From Pyrus communis (Eukaryota; Streptophyta; Magnoliopsida; Rosales; Rosaceae): a DNA stretch of 64,000 nt. Positions 36,101-47,498 of this stretch are shown in pieces. The stretch lies in the NCBI RefSeq assembly GCF_963583255.1, contig NC_084818.1, positions 6,982,149-7,046,148 on the forward strand. The letters are read 5' to 3'. The position numbers and the translations under genes are program-made. Each line of letters starts with the position of its first letter. Within the stretch, counting starts at the first letter, position 1. The notes beneath the pieces are model-generated. The model saw nothing but the letters and a program-made list of their open reading frames with translations, was not told where the DNA came from and made no database searches.

Positions 36101-37419
36101 AAATATTTAGGGTAAAGTACAAAAAACTACCTCAACTATTGGTGTCACGACACTTTCATACCTCATTTTTTTAAAACGACAATGTCATGCCTCATTTTAC
36201 GAATTTGTGTCAATGTCACACCTCCGTTAGTTTTTCTGTTAAATGCTGACGTGGCTAGATATGAGAACCACTCTCTAATCCAACTAGATTAAAATATAAT
36301 TAAATATATATTTTAATAATTAATTTTTTTAAAAAAATTTATGGGGTAAATTACAAACAGAAAACCAAATTCCCCAAACCCTAACCCTAATTCCCCAATT
36401 TCAAACAGAAACCCCAATCCCCCATCCCCCTCAGAACCCTAACCCTCCATACCAATTTCAAACAGAAAACCCTAATTCCCCCCAAACCCTAACCCTAAAT
36501 TTCAAATTGTTAGCCTCAATCACCCCCACAGCAATGTCTACACCACCACTACCGTCACCCATAACCTCCGCTAAGAAGCCCCAGCCACTGTCATGGACCT
36601 AAGAGGAGACGATGCAGCTAATGAGGGTCCAGCAGAACTCGAGTCAGTGGGAAGATTTAGTGGTGATCGTGGTGACTAGATGCAGCTACAAGTACAGTGA
36701 GCCGTTGAAATCCACACGGCGTTTTCGAAGATCTTCGAGCTATCTTCCCACATCGTATTTGTTACCGTCGACTGGTACATTCTCGGGCAGAGGCTAATAG
36801 GCATTCGGGTAGAATCGTTGTGCCCATCTTGGGCCGAAGGCGGGTTTTCAAAAAGGGAAGAGAGAGTGGCAAGATGGGAATGGCATTGGGTGAATTGGGA
36901 GTTGCAGGAGAGGAAGAGAGTGAGTGAGGAAGAGAGTTTCCCCGAGGACTAGGAGAGGAAGAGAGTGAGTGAGTGAGTGAGTGAGGAAGAGAGTTTTCCT
37001 GAGGACCAAGAAGAGACAAAGGCGGTGGGTTTTGTTGTTGGGGGCTACGGGGGAGAATTGCAAAGGAAAAAAAGGGAGGGGACGGATGGTGTAGGGAAAA
37101 GGGTAAGGGATGAGGGTGGGTCCCACAATTTCTTAATAATTTTTTTAAATGATTTTCTATATTTATTAGATTTTTTTTTTTGTTGAAATATATTTATTAG
37201 TATTTAATTAATTTTTTAATTTAGTTGGGTAAGGATGTGGATTCCACACCTGCCAGCTCATAACTTAACAGTCAAACTTAACAGAAAAACTGACGGAGGT
37301 ATGACATTGAAACGAATTCATAAGATGACGTATGAAATTGTCATTTTTCAAACATGAGGTATGAGATTGTCATTCGACTCATAGTTAAGGTAATTTTTTG
37401 TAATTTATCCAAATATTTA
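36101..37419. mobile_element. MULE-like non-autonomous element with 9-bp target-site duplication
   Basis: The 9-bp direct repeat AAATATTTA (36101-36109 and 37411-37419) flanks an element of 1301 bp. The element starts GGGTAAAGTAC and ends with the inverted ATTTATCC. Terminal inverted repeats of about 140 bp share TTTTTCTGTTAA, ACCTCCGT and ATACCTCAT words. A 9-bp duplication with long TIRs is characteristic of Mutator-like elements. The interior (36360-37170) has three clusters of AACCCTAACCCTAA and a GC-rich part with no intact frame; it may be captured gene sequence. No transposase is present. Confidence 0.83.
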
Positions 37420-38548
37420 TTTTCCAAATCTACATCAAGGATTATAATAAGAGGCAACATGTCTTTTTCCAAACTTTATATATTAATTTTGTAATTAAGA
37501 ATGTCCGTCAATTAAATGTGACAAAGAAATTAACGAAAGCGAAACTCTTAAACAAATGCATGCCATTGTCTACTAGTCAAAGTATAAATCACAAACTTGA
37601 TACAACCTTTGCCAAAACTTGCTCCACCGTTAGGTGATAAAGTTATGATTTGTTGACCTAGATCGGAGAGGGAAGGAGCCCTCCGGGGTAAATAGAATTT
37701 TATGCTTTGTCCTTTGGGGTTGTAGAGGCATGATTCATTGAAGCTTTTGCCAATTCTTTAAGAACAAAGAGAAAGTGATGTTTACCAAAAAACAAAAAAA
37801 AAAGAGTGATGTAGAACAAATGGCCAAGTGGATTGAAGAGGAAATGGACTAACGAAAGAGGGGATGCAGCAGAAATTTGTAGATTTGGCGTCCAAGCTTT
37901 GAATTGAGCCACGATACCTTTTTGAGAGGGGAACAACGCCGTGGTTCCAACTCACAGCTTTGCAGTGAAACATGGCGAATTTTAGAAATCCGAGACCATT
38001 TAGGCTTCCAAAACAGCATTTGAAATTATGTAATAAAAACCGAACCTTGATTTCTGCTTGGTTAATGTCATTTGCTTTCATTTAAATTACCTAAGCCATA
38101 TAAGTTGTCTCAGAGAGTTGTAATTCATTTATTTAAGCCATCAATCATCAATTAATCAAATTATCCTTTGGGATTTCTCTCTAAATTGGTGGATTCCAGA
38201 TCCTTAGCTTCATGTTATGGTAAGAAAAATTGCACACGTAAACGATGATTAACTGCTGATATCTGTCGCATGTATTTAAAGAGTTGAACTCATCAATGGT
38301 TGAGACGAATTTCACAAATTAAATAGGTGAAAAAGGAAAGAGGTAGAGTGCGAAAGCTAAATAATTTTTGGTGTTTATTTTTTGAAGTGAGATTCGAGTT
38401 CTCACAAGTCTATAAATATACACTATAGTATGCAAATCACAAGCTAATACATATATTGACTCATAAAAAAGACAAAGAAATTTCAATACAAACGTCAAAG
38501 TAATATTTGTTTGCAGGAGGAAATGATCCGCACACCCACCCAACAAGA
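37420..38548. other. intergenic, no gene recognised
   Basis: AT-rich region downstream of the methyltransferase stop (which lies on the minus strand at 38549). No RNA gene or delimitable repeat was seen. Confidence 0.4.
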
Positions 38549-39910
38549 TCACACCTTAACTTTCCCGGCGAGCATAAAAGCCTTGTAGCTGACAGACCTG
38601 ACTAATTTGGAGCCGCCCCAAGCAACCTCAAACTCTTTAACCAGCTTTTCGGGCAACAAATCCACGCCTTGTTCTTTGGCCGTATTGACTGCAGACCATG
38701 ACCGTACCATCTTCAAAAACCCTTCGAACGACAACTTCTTTGGAATGTCCAGCGCCAATGGACTCCCCTCGCATCCGAAACCAACGCTCTGAAAAGGAAA
38801 AGGAAGCGTCTTGTAACCATCAAACACGTACTGGATGTTACGATGATAATAGGGAAGGGTTGTGTCCTCAAGTCGCTTCACAATAGGATCAAATTCCGGA
38901 CAAACTTCGATGCGATTGTAGCACCAAACCGCCAACACGCCTCCTGGCTTCAGAAGCCGCGAAACAAGACTGTAAAACTTTGGTAAGTCGAACCAGTGCA
39001 CAGCTTGAGCCACAGTCACCAAGTCAACTGAGTTTTCGCCCCCGATCATGGCTATTAATTCGTCGTTTGTCATGGTAAATGGCGTGTGGGCATATCGAAC
39101 ACGAGGATGTGGCATTGCACGCTGCAGCTGGGATTCACTCACATCGGTTCCAATCACTTGTTTATAGTGCTCAGCAACCTTTTTATTAAAACATACAGTA
39201 TACAAGTTAAAGCGATGAATGTTCTCTTATCAAACTTAATGTGCACAATCGTTGTGGTAACATTTTGCAACAGTCAATGTGTTCAATACTCGTGTGAAAT
39301 GTGGTTAGACTATAATCTAGACTAAAATTTCAGTGTTTTCAAACCCTCCTTTTGCGATTTAAGATGTATCCTCCTGGCGAATCTCAGTAATCATTTGTTT
39401 TGATTCTATATATGTATATTGATCATTTGAAAATCAAAGATTTGGGTGCAATAGTCAAGTAGTCTATTCAGCATAGAAAAGCAGGGATGCAACCAATATG
39501 TATATTATGAAATTATGGATGTGACAAAACGATATTCAAAATTATTCTAATATGCTATTCGAACTTCCGTGCAAGGGCACCATCATATTAACATGATCAA
39601 CTTTCCTGACTCACTTCTATGTGAAAGTCTTAGTTTAAGAGAAAAAAGAAACTAACTTGCTATGTTGTATATTATAACTTGTAAAGAAAATAATTTCAAC
39701 TGAATTCAAAGAAATGCGGCAAATTGAGAAGGGAAAGAGGGGTAGTATCGTGATACTAACACCGATAGCGGCTTGGCCGTTGCCGGTTCCGACATCCCAA
39801 GCGAGAGAGTGGTGAGGAGTGAGATCTGCCAATTTGGAGTACCATTCTTTGGGATAAGTTGGCCTTGAATCTAAGTACAGATCTGCTTGCTTGTCAAACA
39901 AACCTGCCAT
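38549..39910 (-). CDS. class I SAM-dependent methyltransferase
   Basis: Two exons on the minus strand, 39761-39910 and 38549-39178, give 259 residues; the intron donor is GTTAGT. Motif I (AdoMet-binding loop) reads LAWDVGTGNGQAAIG at about 36-50 and continues over the splice junction as VAEHYKQVIGTDVS, the acidic end of the second strand. Later SVDLVTVAQAVHWFD and LKPGGVLAVWCY fit motifs near the active site. The N-terminus MAGLFDKQADLYLDSRPTYP matches the plant 'putative methyltransferase' family related to a Dictyostelium protein and to fungal trans-aconitate-type enzymes. The substrate is unknown and the protein is probably cytosolic. No further exon is needed: the frame opens with ATG and closes with TGA. 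Confidence 0.9.
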
Positions 39911-40139
39911 TGATTTCCTGCTGTGGCTGATGATTAATGATGGTTAATCTGTATTAGCCTGCTCTTAATCTCTCTGTAATCTGTATGAAACTAAGAGATT
40001 CCTTCACCAAAAAAACAAAGGAGAAAACAGGGTAATGCTCGTTGACTTAAAGCTAAATGCTTACGGCATTATTCATTAATAAAAAAAAGCATTTACTTAG
40101 ATAATCTAAAATACTTAAAAGATCGTTAACTGACATTCC

Positions 40140-40210
40140 TCTCTACTTATGAGTGAGAGATATTAAGTTCGATTCTGGCGAGTTTCATGATTTTTCGAAG
40201 GCTACGGAGA
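40140..40210 (+). repeat. SINE-like fragment
   Basis: CTTATGAGTGAGAGATATT followed by AAGTTCGATTCTGGCGAG contains a polymerase III B-box-like GTTCGATTC. It is likely a remnant of a tRNA-derived SINE, as seen elsewhere in the window. Confidence 0.4.
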
Positions 40211-40449
40211 TAGTATTTAAGTGGTTTTGATAAATTATTGGCTTTATTCCGGGTAAAGATCGGATTTAAAATGGACTTGTTTTTGTCTTCCCGTCTTCCT
40301 GTATGTTTACAGTACCATTAATGTGAAATATCAATAAACAAAAACGTAATAACATCATATCATAATATCAAGGTGCAGATGATAACATCCATTGTTCAAA
40401 TACAAAAAATATATATCATAAAATAGGTGTACTCTGATTTAAACCTCTA

Positions 40450-40613
40450 TATAATATGGGGTGTGCTATTCACATACATTTTTTTACTTCTCACACACCC
40501 CTTGTTAATTTCTGTCCGTTGATCATCTTCAATTCATCCGATCCGACGGTCGAAAATTAAAAAGATGTGTGAGAAGTAAAAAGGGGTGTGTGAATATCAC
40601 ACCCCTATAATAT
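40450..40613. mobile_element. hAT-type MITE with 8-bp target-site duplication
   Basis: TATAATAT (40450-40457 and 40606-40613) flanks a 148-bp element. Its ends are inverted: GGGGTGTGCTATTCACA at the left, TGTGAATATCACACCCC at the right. The arms extend over about 40 bp including TTTTTACTTCTCACACA. The size, TIRs and 8-bp duplication fit a hAT-superfamily MITE. Confidence 0.85.
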
Positions 40614-41266
40614 AAACTCTCTTAGTCTAACAATCCCTTCCCTAAAAAAATAAAATAAAATAATAAAAAAAAAGAAAAATCAGAAGCATACGTACCCTGA
40701 GTATTTAGTAAACTTAAAATATAATCGTTTGTTCAAAAACAAAAAAAAATCTTTTTATTGGGTGTCACATTTGATCTCCACGAATGTGTGGCTTGCATTT
40801 CAATTGTCACTTCACATTCAGTTAACCTAAAAACAAAAAAAACCCCTAATTCCTATACCCCTAAAACAAAAATACACAGACAATCCTGGGAAGCAAGAAA
40901 AATTGTCCGAAACAAATATAAAAGAACACGAATCTATTGCCCCAAAGTTGCACACCCACAAAATGCCGTCAGTTTATTGGCCTAGTAGTAACTTGCTCCT
41001 GAGTGTTTTTTTTTTTCTTTTGTAAAGCTGGAATTCATTTACAGGGCCAAAATGACAGAAAAATAGAAAACCAAATTGAAGGCTGACAAATAAACAAACA
41101 TGATAGAAAGAAGGAAAGGGAAATAAGAAAGACGCTCTACACATAGGCCAGACTTCATCCCCTCACACTTCTCACTCACTCGCATCAACTAGTGGATATG
41201 ACCAGCCCTCCTTGTTCAAGATCCTGACAAATGAAGATGGGAGTCTAACGACACAAGAAAAATCTC

Positions 41267-41407
41267 TCATCTCCGCTCCTTATTGTGATGCAACAAAATC
41301 TGTCGCTTCATTATCTGCCTGACGTACTTAGGACTAGCTGCAAGGCTTGAAAGGACTCCCGCAGCTCGAAAATACGAGTTAGAATTGGGAATGCCTCCAA
41401 GCTGCCT
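41267..41407 (-). pseudogene. isolated terminal exon-like fragment
   Basis: On the minus strand a clean open stretch of about 45 codons (LGGIPNSNSYFRAAGVLSS..., ...YVRQIMKRQILLHHNKERR) ends at TGA. It is preceded by an AG and an upstream stop. It looks like the last exon of some gene, but no matching upstream exon was recognised, so it may be a transposed or retained fragment. Confidence 0.3.
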
Positions 41408-41619
41408 TTGTCAACTCCTTTTAAGCTCGTAGTGATTTCTCTTGGGCAAGAAGGCACCCTACACGGACATTTGCAGCCTTAATTTCCTTTCTTCAAACAG
41501 TAAAACATTTTCGATTCACTTCAATCATATTCTACTTCTACAAATTATACTAAAAGAAATAGGTAAAAATATCTCGTCTTTGCGAATTGATTTTGTTAAC
41601 AATGAACCAATGAAACCAC

Positions 41620-43350
41620 AAAAAAGTTTAGTACGATCTTATTATTGTGTATTTGTCTCATTATCTCATTGAACAGGTTCAATCTAGAATCCATTTATGG
41701 TATTGAATCTTATCTTTAATGTTTGGGGATTAGGAGGTCCCTTCTCCCATCAATGTGAGACTCATTCTCAACACACGTGAACAATACAACAGAATGACGT
41801 GAAGCACATGTAGCCGTTTGGCTTAACACGTGGTACAACCTACTCTGATACCATTAAAAAAGTTAGGTTTCACCGTAAAACTAATTGACAATATGAGGAG
41901 TAGCACAACCTTTTATAACCCTGTACAACGTTCCTCCTCCCATCACTGGCGAAGCTACACTGGGGCAAGGAGGGACGGCCGCCCCCCGCCTCTCCGCTCC
42001 TCGGAAATCTCCACCAAGAGTGAGGATTTCGCCCTTCTGCTCTTTTAAATTTGCTGAATTTCTGGATTTGGTTATGCAGCAGCGCTGCACTGGTGTGCTG
42101 ATGACTCTTGTATTTTAATTTTTGGTGAACGGAATCTGAAAATAAAATATTTGCAGAGCGGTGGACCGGAACTTACAAAGAAGATGAAGCCTTCATCTGG
42201 TCTTCCTATACGGCGTCGTTTGGCAAAAGTTTTGACCCCCGCTCGTTTGTTTACCCATTTTTCACTTTTCTATTGTCTTCTGACCCCACCTTTTCTCGCT
42301 AACCCATTTTTCCCCCTTTTTTTTTCTTCTCTTCTCACCCCCACCTTTTTTTGGTTTGTTTACCCTTTTTTTACTAATGTTTTATTTATTCTTGTAAGTT
42401 TTATTTTCCATTTTCCATTTTTCTTTTTTCTTTTCTCTTTTAAAATCCCCACCATATTTACCTTAAACTGCACATTATACATAAATATTGTATTATTATT
42501 TTAAAAAATTAAGGCAAATAATATTTAATGTTTATTCATGATGATGTATAATAAATTAATTTAAATTCGTTTAGTCCGCTTAGGCTCTCGTCTAGATCTC
42601 ACCTAGGCGCTAGGCCTCAACCCACTTCCCGGCTAGCACTCTAACGTCTTTTAGAACCTAATCTTAACCAATTTAAGTTTCTTACATTGGTTTTGATGTT
42701 ACCACTTATAAGATAATGCTAGATGAACCAAAATTTTTAAACTAAGTTTGGAAACCAAATGATGATTGGATTATTAGTTATGCGTTGATTAACATATTTA
42801 TTTCCTATTGGTAACACATAATTTATTTTGCAAATTTGGTTTAAAATTTCGATCTCCCTAGCATTACTCCCGCTTACAACTGCTCTTGTGATAGAGCGTT
42901 TTCCACTATGAATATTGTCAAAACTCTGCACTCTTCAATGTAAAAGCAACTGCTTTGGTTGAACCTTGCATACTTTTGAATTTCACCCATTCCCTCGACA
43001 AATCCTGACTTTGCCACTGCCTCCCATCAACGTGGAACTCATTCTTCCCGCTTACTCCCGAGTGCTCACTAAGCAACCTTAGAACCAAGCATCAAGAGTG
43101 GCCTATCCTTTTGTCTCTGGTCTCCGATTTGAATTGCAAGAACGGCAGATCAATAAAACGTGATTATAATAAAGAAAAATTTAGCTAAATTCCTTTGTTT
43201 ATTATCCTAAAACAACATATAAAGTTTGGCATATGTTTCATTATCTTTCAACTATTATCGATAAAACGTGAGTTTTCTTTTAATTCCTTGCGAAAATACC
43301 CATAGAAATCGTATCCGTTGCATTCTGCCCAATTTATCCTCCTGAACCCC
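41620..43350. other. intergenic repeat debris including a possible retroelement PBS
   Basis: At 41850-41865 CTCTGATACCA is the complement of TGGTATCAGAG, the methionine-tRNA primer-binding site of plant LTR retrotransposons, so a minus-strand retroelement end is likely. Near 42590-42660 a truncated relative of the hAT-type MITE at 61204 is seen (CGCTTAGGC, CGCCTAGG forms, TTTTAGAACCTAA). 42711-42869 is a member of a short MITE family: ATAATGCTAGATGA at one end, CCCTAGCATTACTCC inverted at the other. No gene was found. Confidence 0.45.
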
Positions 43351-43400
43351 ATTTGGTGGGAGAGAGAGAGAGAAGAGTGAGCGACTGGGAAACCCTAGCT

Positions 43401-46400
43401 ATGGAGAAAGACAAATCGAGCAAACGCGACCGCAGGGATCGAGACAGAGACTACGATAAGCATCGCAGCCGTGACGCCGATGAAAAGCGATCGTCAAAGG
43501 ACTCCGATTACCACCGCCACCACCACCGATCGGACCGTGATTCCAAGCGCGAGCGCTCTCGCGAGCCCCGCGACCACAAATCTCGTCGGGAACGGTCACG
43601 CGAGCCGAGTGAAGACGGCAGGGATGTCTCGCGCGACCACCGCGAGCGGTCCTACGAGCCCAGGGCCGAGAGGGAAGGGAGCAGAGAGAGGTCCAGGCAT
43701 CGGGAAGCGAAACACGAGAGGTCGGAGGAGCGAGAGGAATCGAAGCGTAAGAGGAAAGAGAGGGAGAGGAGTGAGGGTAGAGATGGCGATGGTGATGGTT
43801 TAGAAGATAAGAAGAGGTCTAGGGTTTCGGAAGGGGAGAGGAGAGAGAGGAAGCGATTCGAGGAAGATGGGCAGGAAGTGAATGGAGGTCAGAGAAAGAG
43901 TAGGAGGTTTGATGACCGCAGAGTAAAGGCGGAAGAGGACGGAGAGAATTGCGGAGCTGTTGAACGGAGAACTGAATTGAATGTGAATGCGAGTGAGGTT
44001 AATGTTAAGAAAGAAGAAGTTGGGGATGATCAGATTGGCAATTTCCAGAACGCCGCCCCCGCCCCAAATGGGAGTGGTTGGGTGGGTAATGTAAGTTTTA
44101 TGCTTGATGTTACCTTTCTTTTTATTTACGCTTTAGTTGAATTTGATAATTATGTTATTTAGATGCTGAAATTGTGAAAACCTGGCGAAAATATTCCACA
44201 TTTAGGATATACCGTAGGTTAGCCTCTTAATCACTCGTAAAACTGCAATAAACAATCTGAAGATTCAATCTTTTGAAACTGAAATTTCTAACCCCCCCCC
44301 CCCCCCCCCCCCCCCCCCTTGATATCATAGTTGAGGTATGGATTAATGATGTAGCAGAAGGGTTCTGCCTTCTTATAGCATTGCTGTATGTGATTGTATG
44401 TTATAGTGCTAGAAGCCATAAGGCTCTCCAAATAACAACTTAGGTTGAAGTAAACTATATTTACCGAATAAGAGAAACAGAAAATGTTGGTTGAACTACC
44501 TTGCTATTACTCTTGAAATTTTTAGTGTTGTATACTGATGATTGATTTACCTGGAAGCTACAGATTTTTAGAAGAGGTATATTCTTCCTTAATAATGTAA
44601 GGTGTCTTATTTTCTTCGTTAGAAAATAGCTCTGTTTCCTATATCTTTATATCCGTTCTAGGTCATCTCTCTATTAGCTGAGGACCGAGGTCATCAGTAT
44701 GAAATGTATTCCCTTCATTTTGTTTTGATTCTTCATGTTTGTGTTTTTTTTCTCCACCATGATCAAGATCTTTCGGCAACCTCAGTGAGTGACATTGTTA
44801 ATTTTCACCACTTACAGGGTGCTGCTCTGGAACCTACTACGACATCAAGGACTATGCCTGAGACCTCTTTTGCTCCCAATCAACCCCTTCCTACCAAGGT
44901 ATCTTCAATTCCTACCACAAATGAAAATAAGGGAGTTAGTATTACCAGATCTCATGAGGTTCATGGAAACTCTAGTACAGATGGAACATCTTCAACTGCT
45001 GGGAAAAGTGCGAATCTGTCTCTTGGTGATGTAGAAAAAATTAAGAGAACTTTACAAAAGCAGAAGGAATTGACTGAGAAGCTGAAGAAGCTTAACCAGG
45101 TAACATATCCACATAAAATTTTAATGTGTCTGACACTTGTGTGCGACAAACTTTCATGTACTATACAATTTCTTATTACATATATACCTTTGGATAAACT
45201 TACTATCACTATTCTTATCATGCAGTTGAAGAAGGGTGGCAATGCAAGCAAAGATGCTAGCCATAACTTGGAAACGAAGGAGGCACTTAAACCACCATCT
45301 ACCACTGCTGGGATACTACGTGCACCGGCCCCATCAACAGCTGGTGGTACAGCTGCTTCTGTGGCAACATTTGATTCATCTGCACTACCCATTTCTGCAG
45401 CAGGCATTCCCAATTTTGAAGCTGTAAAACGTGCACAAGAGCTTGCTGCTCAGATGGGGTTCCATCAAGACCCCGAGTTTTCTCCTCTTATAAATGTGTC
45501 TCCCGGACAGGTGGCAACTGATGCCCCTCAGAAGCCTACTAAGGCCCCTGTTCTTCGTCTTGATGCCCTTGGAAGGGAAATAGATGAGCACGGAAACTTA
45601 GTGAATGTGACCAAACCAAACAACCTCAGCACTCTAAAGGTTTAGTAGCTATTACCTGTCAATCAGCTGCCTCTTGTTATATGGACTTTTTTTGTTTGAA
45701 ATTTAATATGTTGTTTCTTATTTTTTCAGGTCAACATTAACAAACAGAAGAAAGAAGCATTCCAGATTCTAAAACCTGAATTGGATGTGGATCCTGAAAA
45801 GAATCCTCATTTTGATCCGGATGTGGGCATCAGTAAAAAATTTTTGAGGCCAAAGAGGATGGGTTTTGCGTTTGTAGAGGAAGGAAAATGGACAAAAGAT
45901 GCTGAGCTTATAAAATTAAAGGTATTTATTGATGTCCCTTTAACCCCTTTGATCATTTTTTGAGTTATATACCTGTCTCTGAGACTCTGACTAAAATTTT
46001 CCTACATCTGTACAGAGTAAATTTGGAGAAGCACAAGCCAAAGAGCAAAGAGCAAAGCAGCAACAGTTTGCAAAGGCAAAGGCAGCGCCAGATATTAATC
46101 CAAATTTGATAGAGGTAGGAGAGAGAGTTATCACCAAAGAAAAGCCAAAGGATCCAATTCCTGAAATCGAGTGGTGGTAAGTTGATTGCCTTTTGCATTG
46201 CTGCAGTTTGCTGAATGATTGTTTTTATTTTTTAATTTTTTTTGGGTTGGGGGAGACGTAACATTACTTTTTGTGACTGCAAGTAATGAAATGACCTAGA
46301 AACTTTATTCAATATGGTTACTGATTATATTTTCTCCTCTACGCTTCCCCACTGTTCCCGATGTTGAAAATAGGCCATGATCTGTGACGGTAGATGAAAC

Positions 46401-47498
46401 AAAAGGGGTGAACCCAATATCCTAATATCCATCTTTTTGAATTATGTCTTTCAACTAAGATGTTTGAAGAACGTTGTCATTGTTTCATTTGCCAATTTTA
46501 AATTGCAGATTGAATTTGCATTTTGTTTAGTCCTCTTAGAACTTGTCGTCTGATTAAAATCATCTTTAAACTGCACATTATGCTAAAGATGTCTCCTGAA
46601 TATACTTGCTAATTATGTCAGGGATGTGCCCCTCTTGCACTCTGGTACTTATAATGAAGTCATCGATGGTACAGTAGCTGAGGAAAAATTGAAGATGGAA
46701 AAAATCACAATCTATATTGAGCATCCTCAACCTATTGAGCCCCCTACTGAGCCAGCTCCTCCACCGCCTCAACCTCTGAAGCTGACCAAGAAGGAACAGA
46801 AAAAACTACGTACACAGAAACGTCTGGCCAGAGAGAAAGATAGGCAGGAGATGATTAGACAAGGCCTACTTGAGCCTCCAAAGCCAAAAGTTAAAATGAG
46901 TAATTTGATGAAAGTTCTTGGCTCTGAAGCAACCCAAGATCCAACCAGGCTTGAAAAGGAGATCCGGAGTGCAGCTGCTGAACGTGAACAGGCTCATGCA
47001 GACAGGAATATAGCACGCAAGCTCACTCCTGCCGAACGACGCGAGAAGAAAGAAAGGAAGCTTTTTGATGACCCAAATAACGTGGAGACCATAGTCTCAG
47101 TTTACAGGATCAATGAGCTGTCGCATCCAAAGGCCCGCTTCAAGATAGATGTTAATGCGCGAGAGAACCGGCTGACTGGATCTTGTGTGATATCAGATGG
47201 TATTAATGTTGTGGTTGTTGAAGGTGGAAGCAAGTCTATTAAGAGGTATGCTAAGGTTATGCTTAGGCGCATAAACTGGGCTGAAGCAGTAAAAGAAGAG
47301 GAAGAAGATGATGATGTTGAGGATGACAAGCCTCCTAATAAGTGCGTGTTAGTATGGCAAGGAAGTGTTGCCAGACCGAGCTTCAATAGATTTTATGTTC
47401 ATGAATGCATGACCGAAGCTGCTGCCCGGAAGATTTTTGCTGATGCTGGCGTTGCTCATTACTGGGATCTTGCGGTCAACTTCCAGGATGATAATTAG
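43401..47498 (+). CDS. PRP3: U4/U6 small nuclear ribonucleoprotein PRP3 (RDM16-like)
   Basis: PRP3 binds the U4/U6 duplex in the tri-snRNP and is needed for spliceosome assembly. The Arabidopsis orthologue RDM16 also affects RNA-directed DNA methylation. Six exons, 43401-44090, 44818-45099, 45226-45639, 45730-45921, 46016-46176 and 46622-47498, give 871 residues. The N-terminus is a long Arg/Glu/Asp/Ser/His-rich domain (about 1-190, RS/RE dipeptides). The conserved core includes IPNFEAVKRAQELAAQMGF, the PRP3 domain with ISKKFLRPKRMGFAFVEEGK, EWWDVPLL, and the C-terminal DUF1115-like half with FNRFYVHECMTEAAARKIF and HYWDLAVNF. An upstream TTG would extend the frame, but ATG at 43401 begins MEKDKSSKRDRR, as in relatives. 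Intron 1 contains a 27-C homopolymer (44292-44318). Confidence 0.94.
44292..44318 (+). repeat. 27-bp poly-C homopolymer in PRP3 intron 1
   Basis: 27 consecutive C residues, equal to G27 on the other strand. Homopolymers of this length are rare in plant introns and may be shortened or extended by sequencing. Confidence 0.85.

Noticed and set aside
36360..36510. AACCCTAACCCTAA words as an interstitial telomere
   Set aside because: The repeats are short, broken up and inside a delimited transposon; there is no continuous telomeric array.
44704..44817. Extra PRP3 exon preceding exon 2 (in-frame LSATSVSDIVNFHH)
   Set aside because: It is open only by chance up to the start of the frame; the CAG before GGTGCTGCT is a good acceptor and the spliced product reads SGWVGN-GAALEP without a gap.
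43401..47498. A functional link between the U5 genes and PRP3, since both serve the same tri-snRNP
   Set aside because: They are 40 kb apart with unrelated genes between; eukaryotic genome order gives no support for a cluster.
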